The position numbers and the translations under genes were made by a program. A stretch of 64,000 bases of DNA from Solen grandis (lineage: Eukaryota > Mollusca > Bivalvia > Adapedonta > Solenidae), in NCBI GenBank assembly GCA_021229015.1, contig CM037783.1, positions 53,456,904 to 53,520,903 of the forward strand, read 5' to 3'. Position 1 is the first letter of the stretch. Each line of letters starts with the position of its first letter. Positions 10,048-21,930 of the stretch are shown in pieces. The notes below the pieces were generated by a model. The model searched no databases and had not been told where the DNA came from. It was given only the letters and a program-made list of their open reading frames with translations.

Positions 10048-11923
10048 TTTTTATACGCCGCCGGAGGCTGTCGTATATTGGCGTCATCTTCTCCGTCTGT
10101 CCATCCGTCCGTCCGTACGTCCGTATCTTGTGAATGCAACTCCTCCTACGTTTCTGAATGAATCTTTTCAAAACTTGGTCAATGTCATTACTATAATGGG
10201 TAGATGTGCATGAAGTGGCGATTTTCCGGTTCATTGATTTTTACAAGATTTGTGTCCCTTTGAAACTTAGTCTCTGTAGCTGAATGATATTGCAGCCTTG
10301 TGAACGCAACTCCTCCTATATTTCTGAATGAATTTTTTCAAAACTTGGTCAATGTCATTACTATAATGGGTAGATGTGCATGAAGTGGCGATTTTCCGGT
10401 TCATTGATTTTATACAAGATTTGTGTCCCTTCGAAACTTAGTCTCTGTAGCTGAATGATATTGCAGCCTTGTGAACGCAACTCCTCCTACATTTCTGAAT
10501 GAATCTTTTTATAACTTGGTCAATGTCATTACTATAATGGGTAAATGTGCATGAAGTGGCGATTTTATGGTTCATTGATTTTTACAAGATTTGTGTCCCT
10601 TTGAAACTTAGTCTCTGTAGCTGAATGATATTGCAGCATTGTGAACGCAACTCCTCCTACATTTCTGAATGAATCTTTTAAAACTTGGTCATGTCATTAC
10701 TTAATGGGTAATGTGCATGAAGTGGCGATTTTCCGGTTCATCGATTTTTACATGATTTGTGTCCCTTTGAAACTTAGTCTCTGTAGTTGAATGATATTAC
10801 AGCCTTGTGAACGCAAATCCTCCTACATTTCTGAATGAATCTTTTCAAAACTTGGTCAATATCATTACTATAATGGGTAGATGTGCATGAAGTGGTGATT
10901 CTATGGTTCATTGATTTTTACATGATTTGTGTCCCTTGAAACTTAGTCTCTGTAGCTGTTTGATATTGCAGCCTTGTGAACGCAATCCTCCTACATTTCT
11001 GAATGAATCTTTTTAAACTTGGTCAATTCATTACTATAATGGGTAGATGTGCATGAAGTGGTGATTTTCCGGTTCATTGATTTTTACAAGGTTTGTGTCC
11101 CTTGAAACTTAGTCTCTGTAGCTGAATGATATTGCAGCCTTGTGAACGCAACTCCTCCTACATTTCTGAATGAATCTTTTTATAACTTGGTCAATGTTAT
11201 TACTTTAATGGGTAAATGTGCATGAAGTGGGATTTTGGTTCATTGATTTTTAAAGATTTGTGTACCTTGAAACTTAGTCTCTGTAGCTGATTGATATTGC
11301 AGCCTTGTGAACGCAACTCCTCCTACATTTCTGAATGAATCTTTTCAAAACTTGGTCAATATCATTACTATAATGGGTAGATGTGCATGAAGTGGTGATT
11401 TTCCGGTACATTAATTTTTGCAAGATTTGTGTCCCCTGAAACTTAGTCTTTTTAGCTGATTGATATTTCAGCTTTGTGAATGCAATTTCTTGTATGTTTC
11501 TGACCTAATCTTTTCAAAACTTGGGCAATGTCATTACTATACTGGGTAGATATGCACAAAGCAGGGGCTTTGATGTTCATCAATATTTGCAATAGTTATG
11601 CCTTTCTAAACATGGTCTCTTTAAAACACAACTCAAGTTTCTAAACAGGTAAAAGTGCATAAGGCAAGGATTTTCTGGTACAGTGATTTTTGCAAGAGTT
11701 ATGGGGAGAAAGAAAAAAGGATTCAAATTGATACTGCTATTTGACCTACTGTCATATTGGAAGCATTTTTAGGGTTCTATCTCTGTTCAGCTAAATTAAT
11801 TGGTCTTACAGACTTCATTATGAGCTTATGCTTACAGAAATGTTAAAAGCAATAATTAAAAGACCCCTCTTGGTCTTTATATTTTGTGGCGGCGTATATT
11901 GTGGCATCACTGACACTCTTGTT
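10048..11923 (+). mobile_element. Class II element (II-a), nine tandem units
   Basis: The 5' end is TTTTTATACGCCGCCGGAGG with a partial hairpin, followed by GTCTGTCCATCCGTCCGTCC. Nine units of about 165-171 bp start with GTGAACGCAACTCCTCCTAC-like sequence near 10130, 10300, 10471, 10641, 10806, 10976, 11142, 11307 and (diverged) 11475. The 3' end carries the echo GTGGCGGCGTATATTG and CACTCTTGTT. A second copy with seven units is at 45571. Short open frames across it are artefacts. Confidence 0.85.
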
Positions 11924-12806
11924 CAAATTTTGTCGGGAGCATAATTCATTAACTAAACAAGGTATTGACTTGAAACTCAAAATATAAATAGATGGTGAGA
12001 TTGGGAACTGCAGTAAACAAGAACCATAACTCTATATTGATCAGTTTTTTAATAATTTCCCTATATTTAATTTTACAATGAATTGTAATGAAATGTCCAT
12101 AGAATAACTAAGTTACTATATACGTGAAAACTAAACAAGGTAATGACTTGAAACTTCATATACAAGTAGATTACAACTAAGAATAGTGCATTGACTGAGA
12201 ACCATAACTCTACCAAATCTGGTTTTTATTTTTATTTTATTTGGGGGATGGGGGGGAAAAACAAAAGACAAAAGACAGCAAGGACTTAAAACTTGAAACA
12301 TAATATGATAGCACATAGAAGCAGTGCAGTAACCAAGAACCATAACTCTGCCTTGTCTATTTTTTTATTATCTCCTTTTATTTTATTATCATTTTTTTTG
12401 GCAAGAACATAACTCCTGAACTATTTTAGGTATTGATTTGAAACTTAAAATGTAAATAGATAATCAGTAGCAGAAATGTAATGATTATGAAACAGAACTC
12501 TGCTGGGTTCTGTTCTTTTAAATTAGCTCCCTTTATTTTTTAATAATTTTTTTTTGTCTAGAGCATTACTTCATTACTATATGGAGTAACGCTATATATT
12601 TGACATACTTACACCACTCATTAATGTCTTTCAGTTGACATCAATTTTTTGACATCTACATGCTCAGAAGGGGGCATAGTGTTTTTCGAATACATCTTGT
12701 TTATACTTAAATTTTGTCCAGAGCTCATAATCATAGTATAATAAAGTACCCATCAAGTGACAAAGCACAGTTTGGGGAGCATCCACCGGTTCTACTGGCA
12801 CTTGTT

Positions 12807-13375
12807 TCTGCCTATTTTGGGAAAAAGGACCCTAGCCCTCAATTTTGAAAAAAAATATTAAGAAAATATTGAATTATTTCACCTAATTGGGAATTTTAAA
12901 GAAGCAGTTAAGCAGCTTAGTATTTGTAACCCATTGTGGCATTTTCTTACATAAACACAATTGATTAACAAACAAAACACATCATTTGCAAAAAATAAGA
13001 AAATAATTAAAAGATAAAATAAAGGGAAAAAAAGTATAATAATTATGTAGTATGCAAATCCTACAGAATTATATACACAATGTCCTAAGGTCATTATAAT
13101 GGTACCGTTAGTACCCCCCCTATTAATGTGACATATCACTAGGTATGACATCATGTCACAGAAAAAGCATTTTTCATCACTGCTTCATCTTAATCTTGAA
13201 TAAACCTCTTTCTTCTTTCCTCTTCCAATATTTTTTTTTCATATATGGGATCTGGGAGAAATTCCACTCCATGACATCACCAGAAAGGGAGTTAATAATA
13301 AAGGGTTTTGCGCAAAACAATTGTAACTGCTTCTTTATTTATAGGTAGTTACCATAGTTTTGCACTAAAACCTCA
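12807..13375. other. AT-rich non-coding stretch
   Basis: No gene or shared repeat is visible. A 91-codon minus-strand frame at 12879-13154 is very hydrophobic and built of TTA/ATA codons, consistent with chance in AT-rich DNA. Confidence 0.45.
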
Positions 13376-14082
13376 TTTTTAGTCCCCTACCGGTGTTCAC
13401 ACAGGAGGGGACTAAAGTATTGCTCTGTCTGCCGTCCGTCAATCTTGATCGCGTACTATACTAAGCTCTGTGTAACTTGGTTGACTAGATGCAATGTGTG
13501 ATATGCACGTCTTTTTTTGTCTTGATAAATGTGTGCTGTACGAATATGCAAAAATGGATCGCGTAATAAGCAAGCTAACTTGATGAAACTTGGTTTTATG
13601 ACTAGATGGCAATGTGTAGATTATGCACGTCATTTTATTTTTGTTCTTCGACTAAAATTGTGGTTGCTATGGTAACGGAAATAGTGAAAATATGGCAAAA
13701 AATGGGATCCCGCGATAACTAGCAAGCTAACTTGATCAAACTTGGTATATGACTAGATGCAATGTGTAGATTATGCATGTCATTTTATTTTTGTTCTTGA
13801 CTAAAATTGTGGTTGCTAATAGTAAGGAAATAGTGAAAATATGGCAAAAAATGGGATCCTGCGATAACTAAGCAAGCTAACTTGATCAAACTTGGTATAT
13901 GACTAGTTGGCAATGTGTAGATTATGCACGTCATTTTATTTTTGTTCTTCGACTAAAATTGTGGTTTCTATGGTAACGGAAATAGTGAAAATATGACAAA
14001 AAATGGGATTGATTACCATATTGAGTCAAGGTGGAGCCGGTAGGGGACTTTATGTGTTGCATACAACACCAGTTACTTGTTT
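13376..14082 (+). mobile_element. Class IV element with three tandem units
   Basis: The 5' hairpin pairs TTTAGTCCCC with GGGGACTAAA, followed by GTCTGCCGTCCGTC. Three units of about 150 bp contain TTGATCAAACTTGGTATATG and AATGTGTAGATTATGCACGT. The 3' end has CCGGTAGGGGACT (echo), a GTTG-cata-CAAC hairpin and CCAGTTACTTGTT. Confidence 0.85.
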
Positions 14083-14868
14083 TTCTTGTTTCTACCATGA
14101 TAAAGCTAATATGAAGAGACATATGTGACAGGAAACAAATTGTGTATTGATATAAACCTGCTTTTATGTTCCAGACCATGATAATTAGCTATGGGGAGCC
14201 AACAAATTATGTGAACACTCTTTTAGGTGATCCCCTTTCAAAGTAGTTTTAAAGCCTTTGTTGCTCTGCAGAAACAGAAAAAGAGCCTATGAAGCTTTAA
14301 AAAATCTTCTTGTACAAAACTACATGACGGATTAAATATATTTTGACACACATTGTTTTTGAAATTTTATTCAAAATTGTTCCAGTTACATTTATTTGAA
14401 TTCATAAAAAATGTTGGCTGCCAAAGGGCTTAGCCAGTTTGTCAATAAAATTATGTAAAGTGAAACTTAAAAAATCTCCTTTTTCAATGCTACTGGATTT
14501 GAAAACATTTTGTAAAGATGTTCTTCTGGCCTCTTCAGATCATGTCAAAACATTAAGTTTCTTCTAAAAATATTTTTACTTAAGTAAATTGTCATCAGGT
14601 GAATGACTTGTTCCTCTATGTTGTTTTTTTCTTTTAATTATTTCATATATAAGATCAAAAAGCATCTAATATCCCATTATAGATTTAATACCTAGTATTA
14701 CTGCCATGTTTCCCAATGAGTTATTGTATACAGGTAATAACAACTAGTAACTTTGTGTTTTTATTCCTTATACGTTTGTTCCACACTCTTAATTATCATC
14801 TCTTCTGAATTTAACGCAGAAACGTCGGTACCCGGGTACAAAATTATATCCATTACCCAATTGAGGCC
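14083..14868. other. AT-rich non-coding stretch
   Basis: No gene is supported. A GGTACCCGGGTAC palindrome lies at about 14827-14839, and the same motif is clustered near 17 kb. Confidence 0.4.
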
Positions 14869-16238
14869 TTTTTAGCTCACCTGAGCATAGCTCAGGGTGA
14901 GCTTTTGGGAGACTTGATTGTCCGTCGGCCGTCGTCCGTCAACAATTTGATGTTTACACACTAAGGCCACAATTTTGATCCAATCCCACACTTGGTCAGA
15001 AGTTGTCTTGACAATTTGAACCTTCGAAAATGGGTCAGGTTGGATCAAATGAGGTCAGTAGTCAAATCTTAGAAAAACTTGTGTCGTCACATTTGATGTT
15101 TACACATAAGGCACAATTTTTATCAGTCTTCCTCAACTTGGTCAAATGTTTAAGCTATTATGATACTTGCAAACCTCGAAATGTCAGTTGAATAATAAGT
15201 AGGTATAGTCAAATCTTAGAAATCGTGTTTACACACTAGAGGCACAATTTGAGCAATTTCCTCACTTGGTCTGTTGTCTTGATGATATCTTGAACCCTTT
15301 CGAAATGGGTCCAGTGATCAAAGTAGGTCAGTAGTCAATCTAGAAAACATTTGTATCTCAACAATTTGTGTATTAACTAGAGGCCACTATTTGGATCCAA
15401 TCTTCTCAACTGGTCAGATGTTTTCTTATGTATCTTAGACCTCGAAAATGGTCAGTTTGGTCAATAGTCATGGTCAAAACTTTGAAAAAATCTGTTACAC
15501 ATGAGGCCACAATTTTGATCAATCTTCCTCAAACTTGCAGAATGTTGTCTTGATGTTCTTGAACCTTTCAAATGGGTCAGTTGGATCAAAGTGGTCGTAG
15601 GTCAAATCTTGAAAATTTGTTAACATGAGGCCACAATGTTGATCCAATTCTCAACTTGGTCAAATGATTGTTTGATGATTTCTTACCTTTCGATATGGGT
15701 CAGGTTGGGTCAATAGTAGGTCAGTAGGTCAAATCTAGAAAAACTTGTTTAATATAGGTCAATTGTTATCCATCTTCCTCAAATCTGGTCAGAATGTTTG
15801 TCTTGATGATATCTTGAACCCTTTCGAAAATGGGCAGGGCCGGACCGAAAAGTAGGTCAAAAGGTCAAATCTTAGAAAAATCTTGTTTACACACTAAAGG
15901 CCACAGTTTTGATGCAATCTTCCTCAAACTTGGTCAGATTGTTTGTCATGATGATATCTCGAACCAGTTTGAAAATGGGTGGGGCTGGATAGAAATGTAG
16001 GTCAGTAGGTCAAATCTTAGAAAAATCTTGTTTATACTCTGAGGGCAACATTTTTGGTCCAATCATCCTCAAACTTTGGCAGAATGTTTGTCATGATGAT
16101 ATCTTTTGTGGATGGGGTCAGAAAATTCCTGAACATTGTTTCACCTCATCATCTTAATTCTAAAGCAATCTGTTTTGTACAGGCAATGAATGATACTTTT
16201 CTCAGGTGAGCGATCTAGGGCCATCTTGGCCCTCTTGT
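14869..16238 (+). mobile_element. Class I element with degraded tandem core
   Basis: It starts TTTTTAGCTCACCTGAGC with a hairpin to GGGTGAGC, then GTCCGTCGGCCGTCGTCC. About eight units of 130-150 bp carry GGTCAGTAGGTCAAATCTTAG-type sequence. The end has CTCAGGTGAGCG, the hairpin AGGGCCA-tct-TGGCCCT and CTTGTC. Units between about 14990 and 15780 are unusually short because of many single-base deletions. Confidence 0.85.
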
Positions 16239-16268
16239 CTAATATGATACCTCATGTACTTCTTTTCT

Positions 16269-16510
16269 TTAACCCTTTTCCTCATATAGACTCATTTTGA
16301 CACACTCAATAGGTACCACATAAAGCCTGATCTGCATAAAACCACAGTTAAACCTTACCAAATTTAATTACAAAATCCTCATTTCCAGATCACTGAGGAG
16401 CAGCGAACAGCATAAAACCTGATCAGCCTGCGAGTTACTCACAGGCTGATCTGGTTTTATGCTGTTCGCATAGGTCTTTTCATGGTTTCCTCTATGAGGG
16501 AAAGGGTTAA
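16269..16510 (-). mobile_element. piggyBac-like MITE, copy 1
   Basis: The ends are inverted (AACCCTTTTCCTCATA and TATGAGGGAAAGGGTT) and bounded by TTAA on both sides, the target signature of piggyBac transposons. The middle holds a palindrome of about 62 bp (AACAGCATAAAACCTGATCA and its inverse) around GCGAGTTACTC. It is in the opposite orientation to copies 2, 4 and 5. No coding capacity. Confidence 0.85.
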
Positions 16511-16567
16511 AAGCATAATTATGTACTTGTCAAAAGCCAACTCTACACTCTGCAATTAATAAGTAAT

Positions 16568-16856
16568 TATTAGTCCCTTACTGGTGTTTACACAGAAGGG
16601 GACTACCGGTTTGTCCTCGGTCTGTCTGTCTGTTCATCTGTCAGTCCGTCCGGATGTCCTGATCCTTCGATAACTAAAAACCATTTAAGATAATATTACG
16701 AAACTTGGTATATGAATAGAGGCCAGTATGGAGATTCTGCATGTCACTTTTTTTTTTTCTCTCAGACCAAAATTCTGGTTGCTATGGTAATGGAAAAAAT
16801 ATGTACCTGACCGGTAGGGGACTCATATATTTTGCGTGCAATACCAGTTACTTGTT
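16568..16856 (+). mobile_element. Class IV element, single-unit copy
   Basis: It has the same termini as the copy at 13376: TTAGTCCCT paired with AGGGGACTA, a GTCTGTCTGTCTGTTCATC tract, one unit with GAAACTTGGTATATGAATAG, the echo CCGGTAGGGGACT, TTTGCgtGCAAT and CCAGTTACTTGTT. Confidence 0.85.
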
Positions 16857-16954
16857 TTCACATGCTTCAAGATGGATGTATTTTGGGTGTACAAAGCCTG
16901 TAACATATTGAAATGTGAAAGTTATTTCAGGTGGTAAAGTGTATTTTATGCATT

Positions 16955-17065
16955 GTCTACATCTGTATGGGTATCGGGGTACCTGTGGGTAATAGTATAA
17001 TGGGTACCCGGGTAAAAGAAAAGGACTTGTTTGAGTATATAATTGTTACCCAGGTGACATTATTC
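16955..17065. repeat. Cluster of GGTACC/GGGTACCCGGG palindromes
   Basis: Several copies of GGGTACC, GGTACCTG and GTTACCCAGG lie within 110 bp. The pattern is a decayed short palindromic repeat also seen at 14827. Confidence 0.5.
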
Positions 17066-17344
17066 AATATCTCATCATGCTTCATTATTCTTAATTATGT
17101 ATTTTGTCTTAAACCAGTATGTTGTGTATTTAGTGTGTGTTCAGTCATGATTGGTTTCCAGTCTTAGTTATGTACTGTCTCTGTCCACTGTAAATACATG
17201 TCTGGAGTGAATGAGTGCTCTGGTCAGTTTTGGAACTGGTTGGGCAGCCTTACTATATTATCAACAACTAAAATTACTGACCAATCACATTTCATATCTT
17301 TCAACCACCTGACTAACTGTCCAGTTAACATCACTTTGGGCTAG
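17066..17344. other. Probable intron
   Basis: Non-coding AT-rich sequence between the palindrome cluster and the next candidate exon. Confidence 0.3.
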
Positions 17345-17402
17345 GTCTTGCACAGCAGTGAGCTTATTAAGAAAATTATCAATTCCTTGGTGCCACCACC
17401 TG
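17345..17402 (+). CDS. Candidate internal exon (58 bp)
   Basis: A perfect donor (CTG|GTAAGTT) ends an open block reading VLHSSELIKKIINSLVPPP plus one base. The acceptor is less certain: AG occurs at 17343-17344 (phase 0 start), and closer AGs at 17355 and 17358 would shorten it. With the 17345 start it accepts a phase 0 exon such as 2333-2432. The single leftover G joins in frame with the candidate exon at 23955, giving a glycine. No family recognised. Confidence 0.33.
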
Positions 17403-18427
17403 GTAAGTTAAATGTTTAAGATAGCATTTGTAAACTTAATTATATTGTATTTACTTAGTTTCGTAATTGTTTTCTTCAAATGCCTATCTATAATTCGGAA
17501 GTGTGAATTGTTGAAATTGTGAAAATTAACTTTAAGAATTTTTAGTGTTGAAATTTTTTTAAATATTGCAATTCATTTCTGTTTTAGTTTTTTTTTTCTT
17601 CCTTTCTTCAAAATAAAACATCATGTACACTGAACCTGCACCGGCTAAGTTTCTATATTTAAAACCCCGGTTAACATAATTATGTAGGAGAGAGCTTGTC
17701 ATTAGATTTGTTGGCTTTGTCCGATCAATAACTCATGAATGGGTGGACAGATGTAGATGATTTTCGTAAACATTTTTATCTCAGTCTAAAAATGAAGGTC
17801 AAGTTTAACTTTGAGGAAAATCTGTAAAGTCTGACACAATTGTGGCTCTTGTTTGACATAGAATTTACTGAAAATAACTCATATTCTGTGTTTCTGAAAA
17901 TACCTTGTCTGCTCAGTTATAAAGCTTCATATATATTCAAATGTTGGAGTATTAATCACCATTAATATTTCTAGTAGTGTCTACACTTCTTAACATGTTG
18001 TGAACATGTTGTGAATGTCAGCCGCTGTATCATTAGCTTCCTTTAATCTTCCCATTGCTTGTAGTCTGGGTATGTTCATATGATCAGTATCAAATTCGTC
18101 ATTGTTCATTTATTCTTCCTCCCCAATATTGTCAATCCTGTGGTGTCAGTTTCTAATTAGCAGTCTTTCTAGTTCTTTAATAGTTTCTGTCTCTTTCTAC
18201 GACATTCAGTACAGGATGACATCTAGGTGCTTCATTTTCTGTTTTGAGAAAGAAATGATTGTACTTGCTCACTTGGATTATTGTTGACCTTAAAATAGGA
18301 GAAATTGGTAGGTCTTCACATGGGTTTCATATCTATACTCACATCAAACATCAGTCTTCATTACCAAGAATTATCTTTTGAAAATGAATTATTCTACTCT
18401 CCAACACATCACATTTTTGGTGGGGGG
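17403..18427. other. Probable intron
   Basis: No gene is supported. A 50 bp segment at about 17629-17680 (GAACCTGCACCGGCTAAGTT, then AAAACCCCGGTTAACA) recurs at about 62243-62290, so a short dispersed repeat is present. Confidence 0.45.
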
Positions 18428-18452
18428 ATAGCCATGTCAACATGGCTCTTGT
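18428..18452 (+). mobile_element. Orphan 3' end of a hairpin/CTTGTT element
   Basis: The sequence AGCCATG-tcaa-CATGGCT is a perfect hairpin followed at once by CTTGTT. The following class I element begins within ten bases. No matching 5' end is visible upstream, so either the 5' part is decayed or this is a chance hairpin. Confidence 0.45.
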
Positions 18453-18454
18453 TG

Positions 18455-19242
18455 TTTTTAGCTCACCTGAACACAAGTGCTGTGGATGAGCTATTAGGTT
18501 AGATGAATGGCCTTAGACTGTCCGTTGTCCACAATAATTTTGTTTGCACTCTAGCATCTCTATTTCTTCAGCAATCATCCTCAAACTTTATGGCAATGTT
18601 TATAGCCATAATCTCTAGGTGAAGTTCGATTATGGCTGATATCCGCTAATGAAGTCAGGATTTCACTCTGTTTTCCTTAGCATCTCCATTTCTTTAGCAG
18701 TCATAGTCAAACTAAGGGCAATGTTTAATTATAGGCATAATATCTAGGTGAACTGAAGTAATGGCTGTTGTTGGCCAACTTTGTCAGGAGTTATGGCCCT
18801 TTTAATGTTAAAAAATGGCAGATTTCACTTCGTTTGCACTCTAGAATCTTCATTTCTTTAGTAATCATCTGCAAACTTTATGACAGTGTTTACAGCCATA
18901 ATTCCTAGGCCAAGTTTGACTGTTACTGATTTTAGCTAAGCTAATTAGGTCAGGAGTTAAAGTCCTTTATTATCAAAAATGCCAGATTTTACTTTGTTTA
19001 CATTCGAGCATCTTCATTTCTTAAGCAATCATTTTGAAGTTTCATGACAAATCTCTCAGCCAAGTTTGACTTCAAATCTGGACCACAGGTACTGTTTTGT
19101 TTGTGGAATTGAAATGATCTTGCTGTATTTCTGCATCGGTTATGTATTCAGTACAAATATGCTATAATATAACAACTTGTTCAGGCAATAAAGACAATAT
19201 TTCTCAAGTGAGCATCCTCAGGGTCATCTTGGCCCTCTTATT
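18455..19242 (+). mobile_element. Class I element, diverged copy
   Basis: It starts TTTTTAGCTCACCTGAAC with a partner GATGAGCT, carries about four units with CACTTTGTTTGCACTCTAGC and TTTAGCAATCATC, and ends with CTCAAGTGAGC, AGGGTCATCTTGGCCCT and CTTATT. Its unit type is the same as in the class I copy at 50973. Confidence 0.8.
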
Positions 19243-20082
19243 TTTTATTGGCAAGCACTAAAATAGTTGAACACGCTGTGTTACAGGCAGCTCTTGTTAT
19301 TAGTATAAGGATAACTGTGTTTTTGTGGAGCATCTGGTTTGGTTGACCTATAACTTCTACTTCCTTCATTGGATTGCTTTAATTTGGACAGTTACTGAAG
19401 TCGAATGACCTCTTTATTATGCAGTTGACCTTGACCTATTACCTACTTTGGAGGAAAATAAAAAAACCCGAAAAAACTCGTCCATAATACCATCAGGTCT
19501 TATTCACTACAAAATTGGGTGGGTGACCTTAAAGCTGGTTTTATAGGGTCACAATTTTCCATATTTCAGTTTGTTTGCATTTTCATAATGTGGCACTGCG
19601 AGTGTGCTTTACAGTGTAAATACATTTCAAGAATTGTTGCATGTAACATAACCCCTTGTGACTGTATGGGGTAAACTGTGAGAATGATTTGCTTGACAGA
19701 AACAGGAAGTACAATATTTACAGTTATGACTAGTAATGTCTTCAGCGTTACGTCCATAGAAAACATAAGCTTAAATTTGAATATAAGCCCACTTAATGGA
19801 ACAATTAACAACTCTGTTTATGTTCTGGTCCTGGTCTGTTATTAATTAACTATAAATCATGAAAATTGTAGTGTTGCATGCAATGTATTGCTGCAAGCAA
19901 TATTGTTGATGTGGAGTTAAATATACCTTGTCTGTCTGTCCGTTTAATTTGTTAGCAGTTTGTAATTTTGACATTTAAACTTGATCCTTGTCATGAAAGT
20001 TTTGATCACAGGGTTTGTTAACCTTGATCCAAGGTCATTTATGCAAGATCAAGGTCACAGGATCTGTAAGCTTATTGTCATA
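19243..20082. other. Non-coding, with a fragment of tandem-core sequence
   Basis: No gene is supported. Around 19930-20070 a GTCTGTCTGTCCG tract and two GATCAAGGTCACAGG-type segments indicate a decayed element of the same general kind, without recognisable ends. Confidence 0.4.
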
Positions 20083-21227
20083 TTTTAGCTCACCTGAGCA
20101 CAACGTGCTCATGGTGAGCTTTTGTGATCGCCTTTTGTCGGTCGTCCGTGTGTGCGTCCGTCGTCAACAATTTAAAAAATCTAGGTTACAGGAGCTAAAA
20201 ATAGATTTTAAAAATGAAAATTTTAAAAATCATCTCCTCCTAAACCACAAGGCCTAGCCTTTTGATTTTTGGTATGTAGCATGATCTTATGACTCTCTAC
20301 CAAGATTGTTCAAATTATGACCCTAGGGTCAAAATTGGCCCCGCCCCAGGGGTCACATGATTTAACATAGGCTAATATAGGAAAAACTTGAAAAATCTTC
20401 TTCTCCAAACACCACAAGGCATAGAGTTAAGATATTTGGTGTGTAGCATTGTCTACTGGGTCTCTACCATGTTTTTACAAATCATGACCATTGGGTCAAA
20501 TTTGGCCCTACCAAAGGGGTCCCTGATTTTACATAGGCTAATATAGGGAAAAACTTGAAAAATCTTCTCAGAAACCACAAGGCCTGGTGTGTAGCATTGT
20601 CTAGTGGATCTCTTCTAAGTTTGTTCAAATCATGACCCTGGGGTTAAAATTGGCCCCACCCCAGGGGTCACTTGATTTAGCATAGACTAATATAGGAGAA
20701 ACCTGAAAAAAATCTTCTCAGAAATCACAAAGCCTGGAGTTTAGATATTTGGTATGTAACATGGGCTAAAAGACCTCTACCAAGTTTGTTCAAATCATGA
20801 ATCATGCATTGTCTAGTGGATCTATACTTAGTTTGTTCAAATCATGGCCCTGAGGTCAAATTTGGCCCCGCCATAGGGGTCACCTGATTTTACATAGGCT
20901 AATAAAGAAATAACTTGAAAGTTTTTCTTTTTAGAAAACTAGAAAACACATGGCCTGGGGTTTAGATATTTGGTGAAAATTGGCCCCGCCCCAGGGATCA
21001 CTTGATTTTACTTATTTTGGAAAAAAAACTAGAAAAATCATTTTCTCAAAAACCACAAGGTCTGGAGTTTAGATATTTGGTATGTAACATGGGCTAATAG
21101 ACCTCAACCAAGTTTGTTCAAATCATGACCCTGGGGTCAAAATTGGCTCTGCCCCAGGGGTCACTTGATTTTACATAGCCTAATGATACCAGGTGAGCGA
21201 TCCAGGGCCATCATGGCCCTCTTGTTT
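20083..21227 (+). mobile_element. Class I element
   Basis: The 5' hairpin is GCTCACCTGAGCAC paired with GTGCTCATGGTGAGC, followed by GGTCGTCCGTGTGTGCGTCC. Units carry CACAAGGCCT, GGTATGTAGCATG and GTTCAAATCATGACCC. The 3' end is CCAGGTGAGCG, hairpin AGGGCCA-tca-TGGCCCT, CTTGTT. Its units are close to those of I-a at 9437. Confidence 0.88.
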
Positions 21228-21599
21228 TTTTTTTGTTAGCCTTGAATTTTTATCTTGTCTGTTTTTCAAAGAAAAAAAAAGGATAAAAGTTGAGGTATTG
21301 ACATCATTCTGGTGTCGTCGTTGTTGTTGGTGTTGTCATCAATGTAAAATCTTTGGCCATAAATTCTAAACTTTTAAAGACTTCAGTCATCAAACTTCAT
21401 ATTCTTGTTCACTAGCACAAGGGCTACAATCTCGGTCATAACTCTTGTCAGTAGAAGTGATGCTTTTTGTCAAAGTGTTCATTTTTAACTTATTTTCCTT
21501 AACCAAAGGTCATTTGTCAAAGGTTAAATTATCTCCAATAATAATGTCACCAAATTGGTGTATCAGGAAACTCTAGGTTACACCATGCATAATTATCAC
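21228..21599. other. Non-coding stretch with a GTT-rich tract
   Basis: No gene. A GTCGTCGTTGTTGTTGGTGTT tract near 21314 and phrases such as AACTTCATATTCTTG suggest a decayed element without ends. Confidence 0.35.
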
Positions 21600-21860
21600 A
21601 TCAAGGGAAAAAGTAAACTTTCTATTAAATCCCTGAATAAAACAATATCCAAAATACATTCATGGGTGCTATTGTCATCCTGACTGTGGATCCAAAGGTT
21701 GTGCAATTGTACCCTGTGTGGGTCAAGGATATTTCATGACTTTCCCAGGAGCAAAGTACTGGTCCAACCCTGGAACCATGGAAAGGGAAAGGTATATGTT
21801 GTAAGAACTTGTTTCCCAATTGACGTAAAATAAATAAGTTAAACGAAATCCAAAACACAG
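21600..21860 (+). repeat. Decayed tRNA-related SINE, family B
   Basis: It shares with 53043-53195 the order GGATCC(A/G)AAGGTTGTG, then CTTTCCCAGG...CAA.GTAC(T/A)GGTCCAACCC.GGAAC. With 52752 it shares a 3' tail of the form AACTTGTTTTCCAA...AAATAAAT. The tRNA head is strongly decayed. A 77-codon minus-strand frame across it is an artefact. Confidence 0.6.
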
Positions 21861-21930
21861 TAATGATAAATATTATGTATTAAATATTTGTTGAAGACTT
21901 GACAACTTTGAGGAAGTGGATAATAGGGCT

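Larger units (their letters stand above)
9219..12711 (+). mobile_element. Class III element (III-b), itself split by class I and II insertions
   Basis: It starts with an 11 bp perfect stem (ATGCCCCCGA...TCGGGGGCAT), has CATAACTC/CTTGAAACTT-type units, is interrupted at a T-run (about 9436), resumes at 11924 (TGTCGGGAGCATAA) with several more units, and ends with AGGGGGCATAGTG (stem echo), a weak hairpin and CATCTTGTT at 12711. The units on the two sides of the interruption are alignable with each other, which supports one original element. Confidence 0.7.
8993..12806 (+). mobile_element. Composite: outer class III element (III-a) with nested insertions
   Basis: The outer element starts with TTTTTATGCTCC and a hairpin (ATGCTC...GAGCAT), followed by a GTCCGTCTGTCCGT tract. 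Its core is interrupted at about 9218 by a second class III element. After that element ends at 12711, the outer core resumes (ATTTTGTCCAGAGC) and closes with GGGGAGCAT (echo of the 5' stem), a CCGGT-tct-ACTGG hairpin and CTTGTT at 12801-12806. The matching 5' stem and 3' echo across 3.8 kb are the evidence that these two pieces are one element. Confidence 0.7.
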
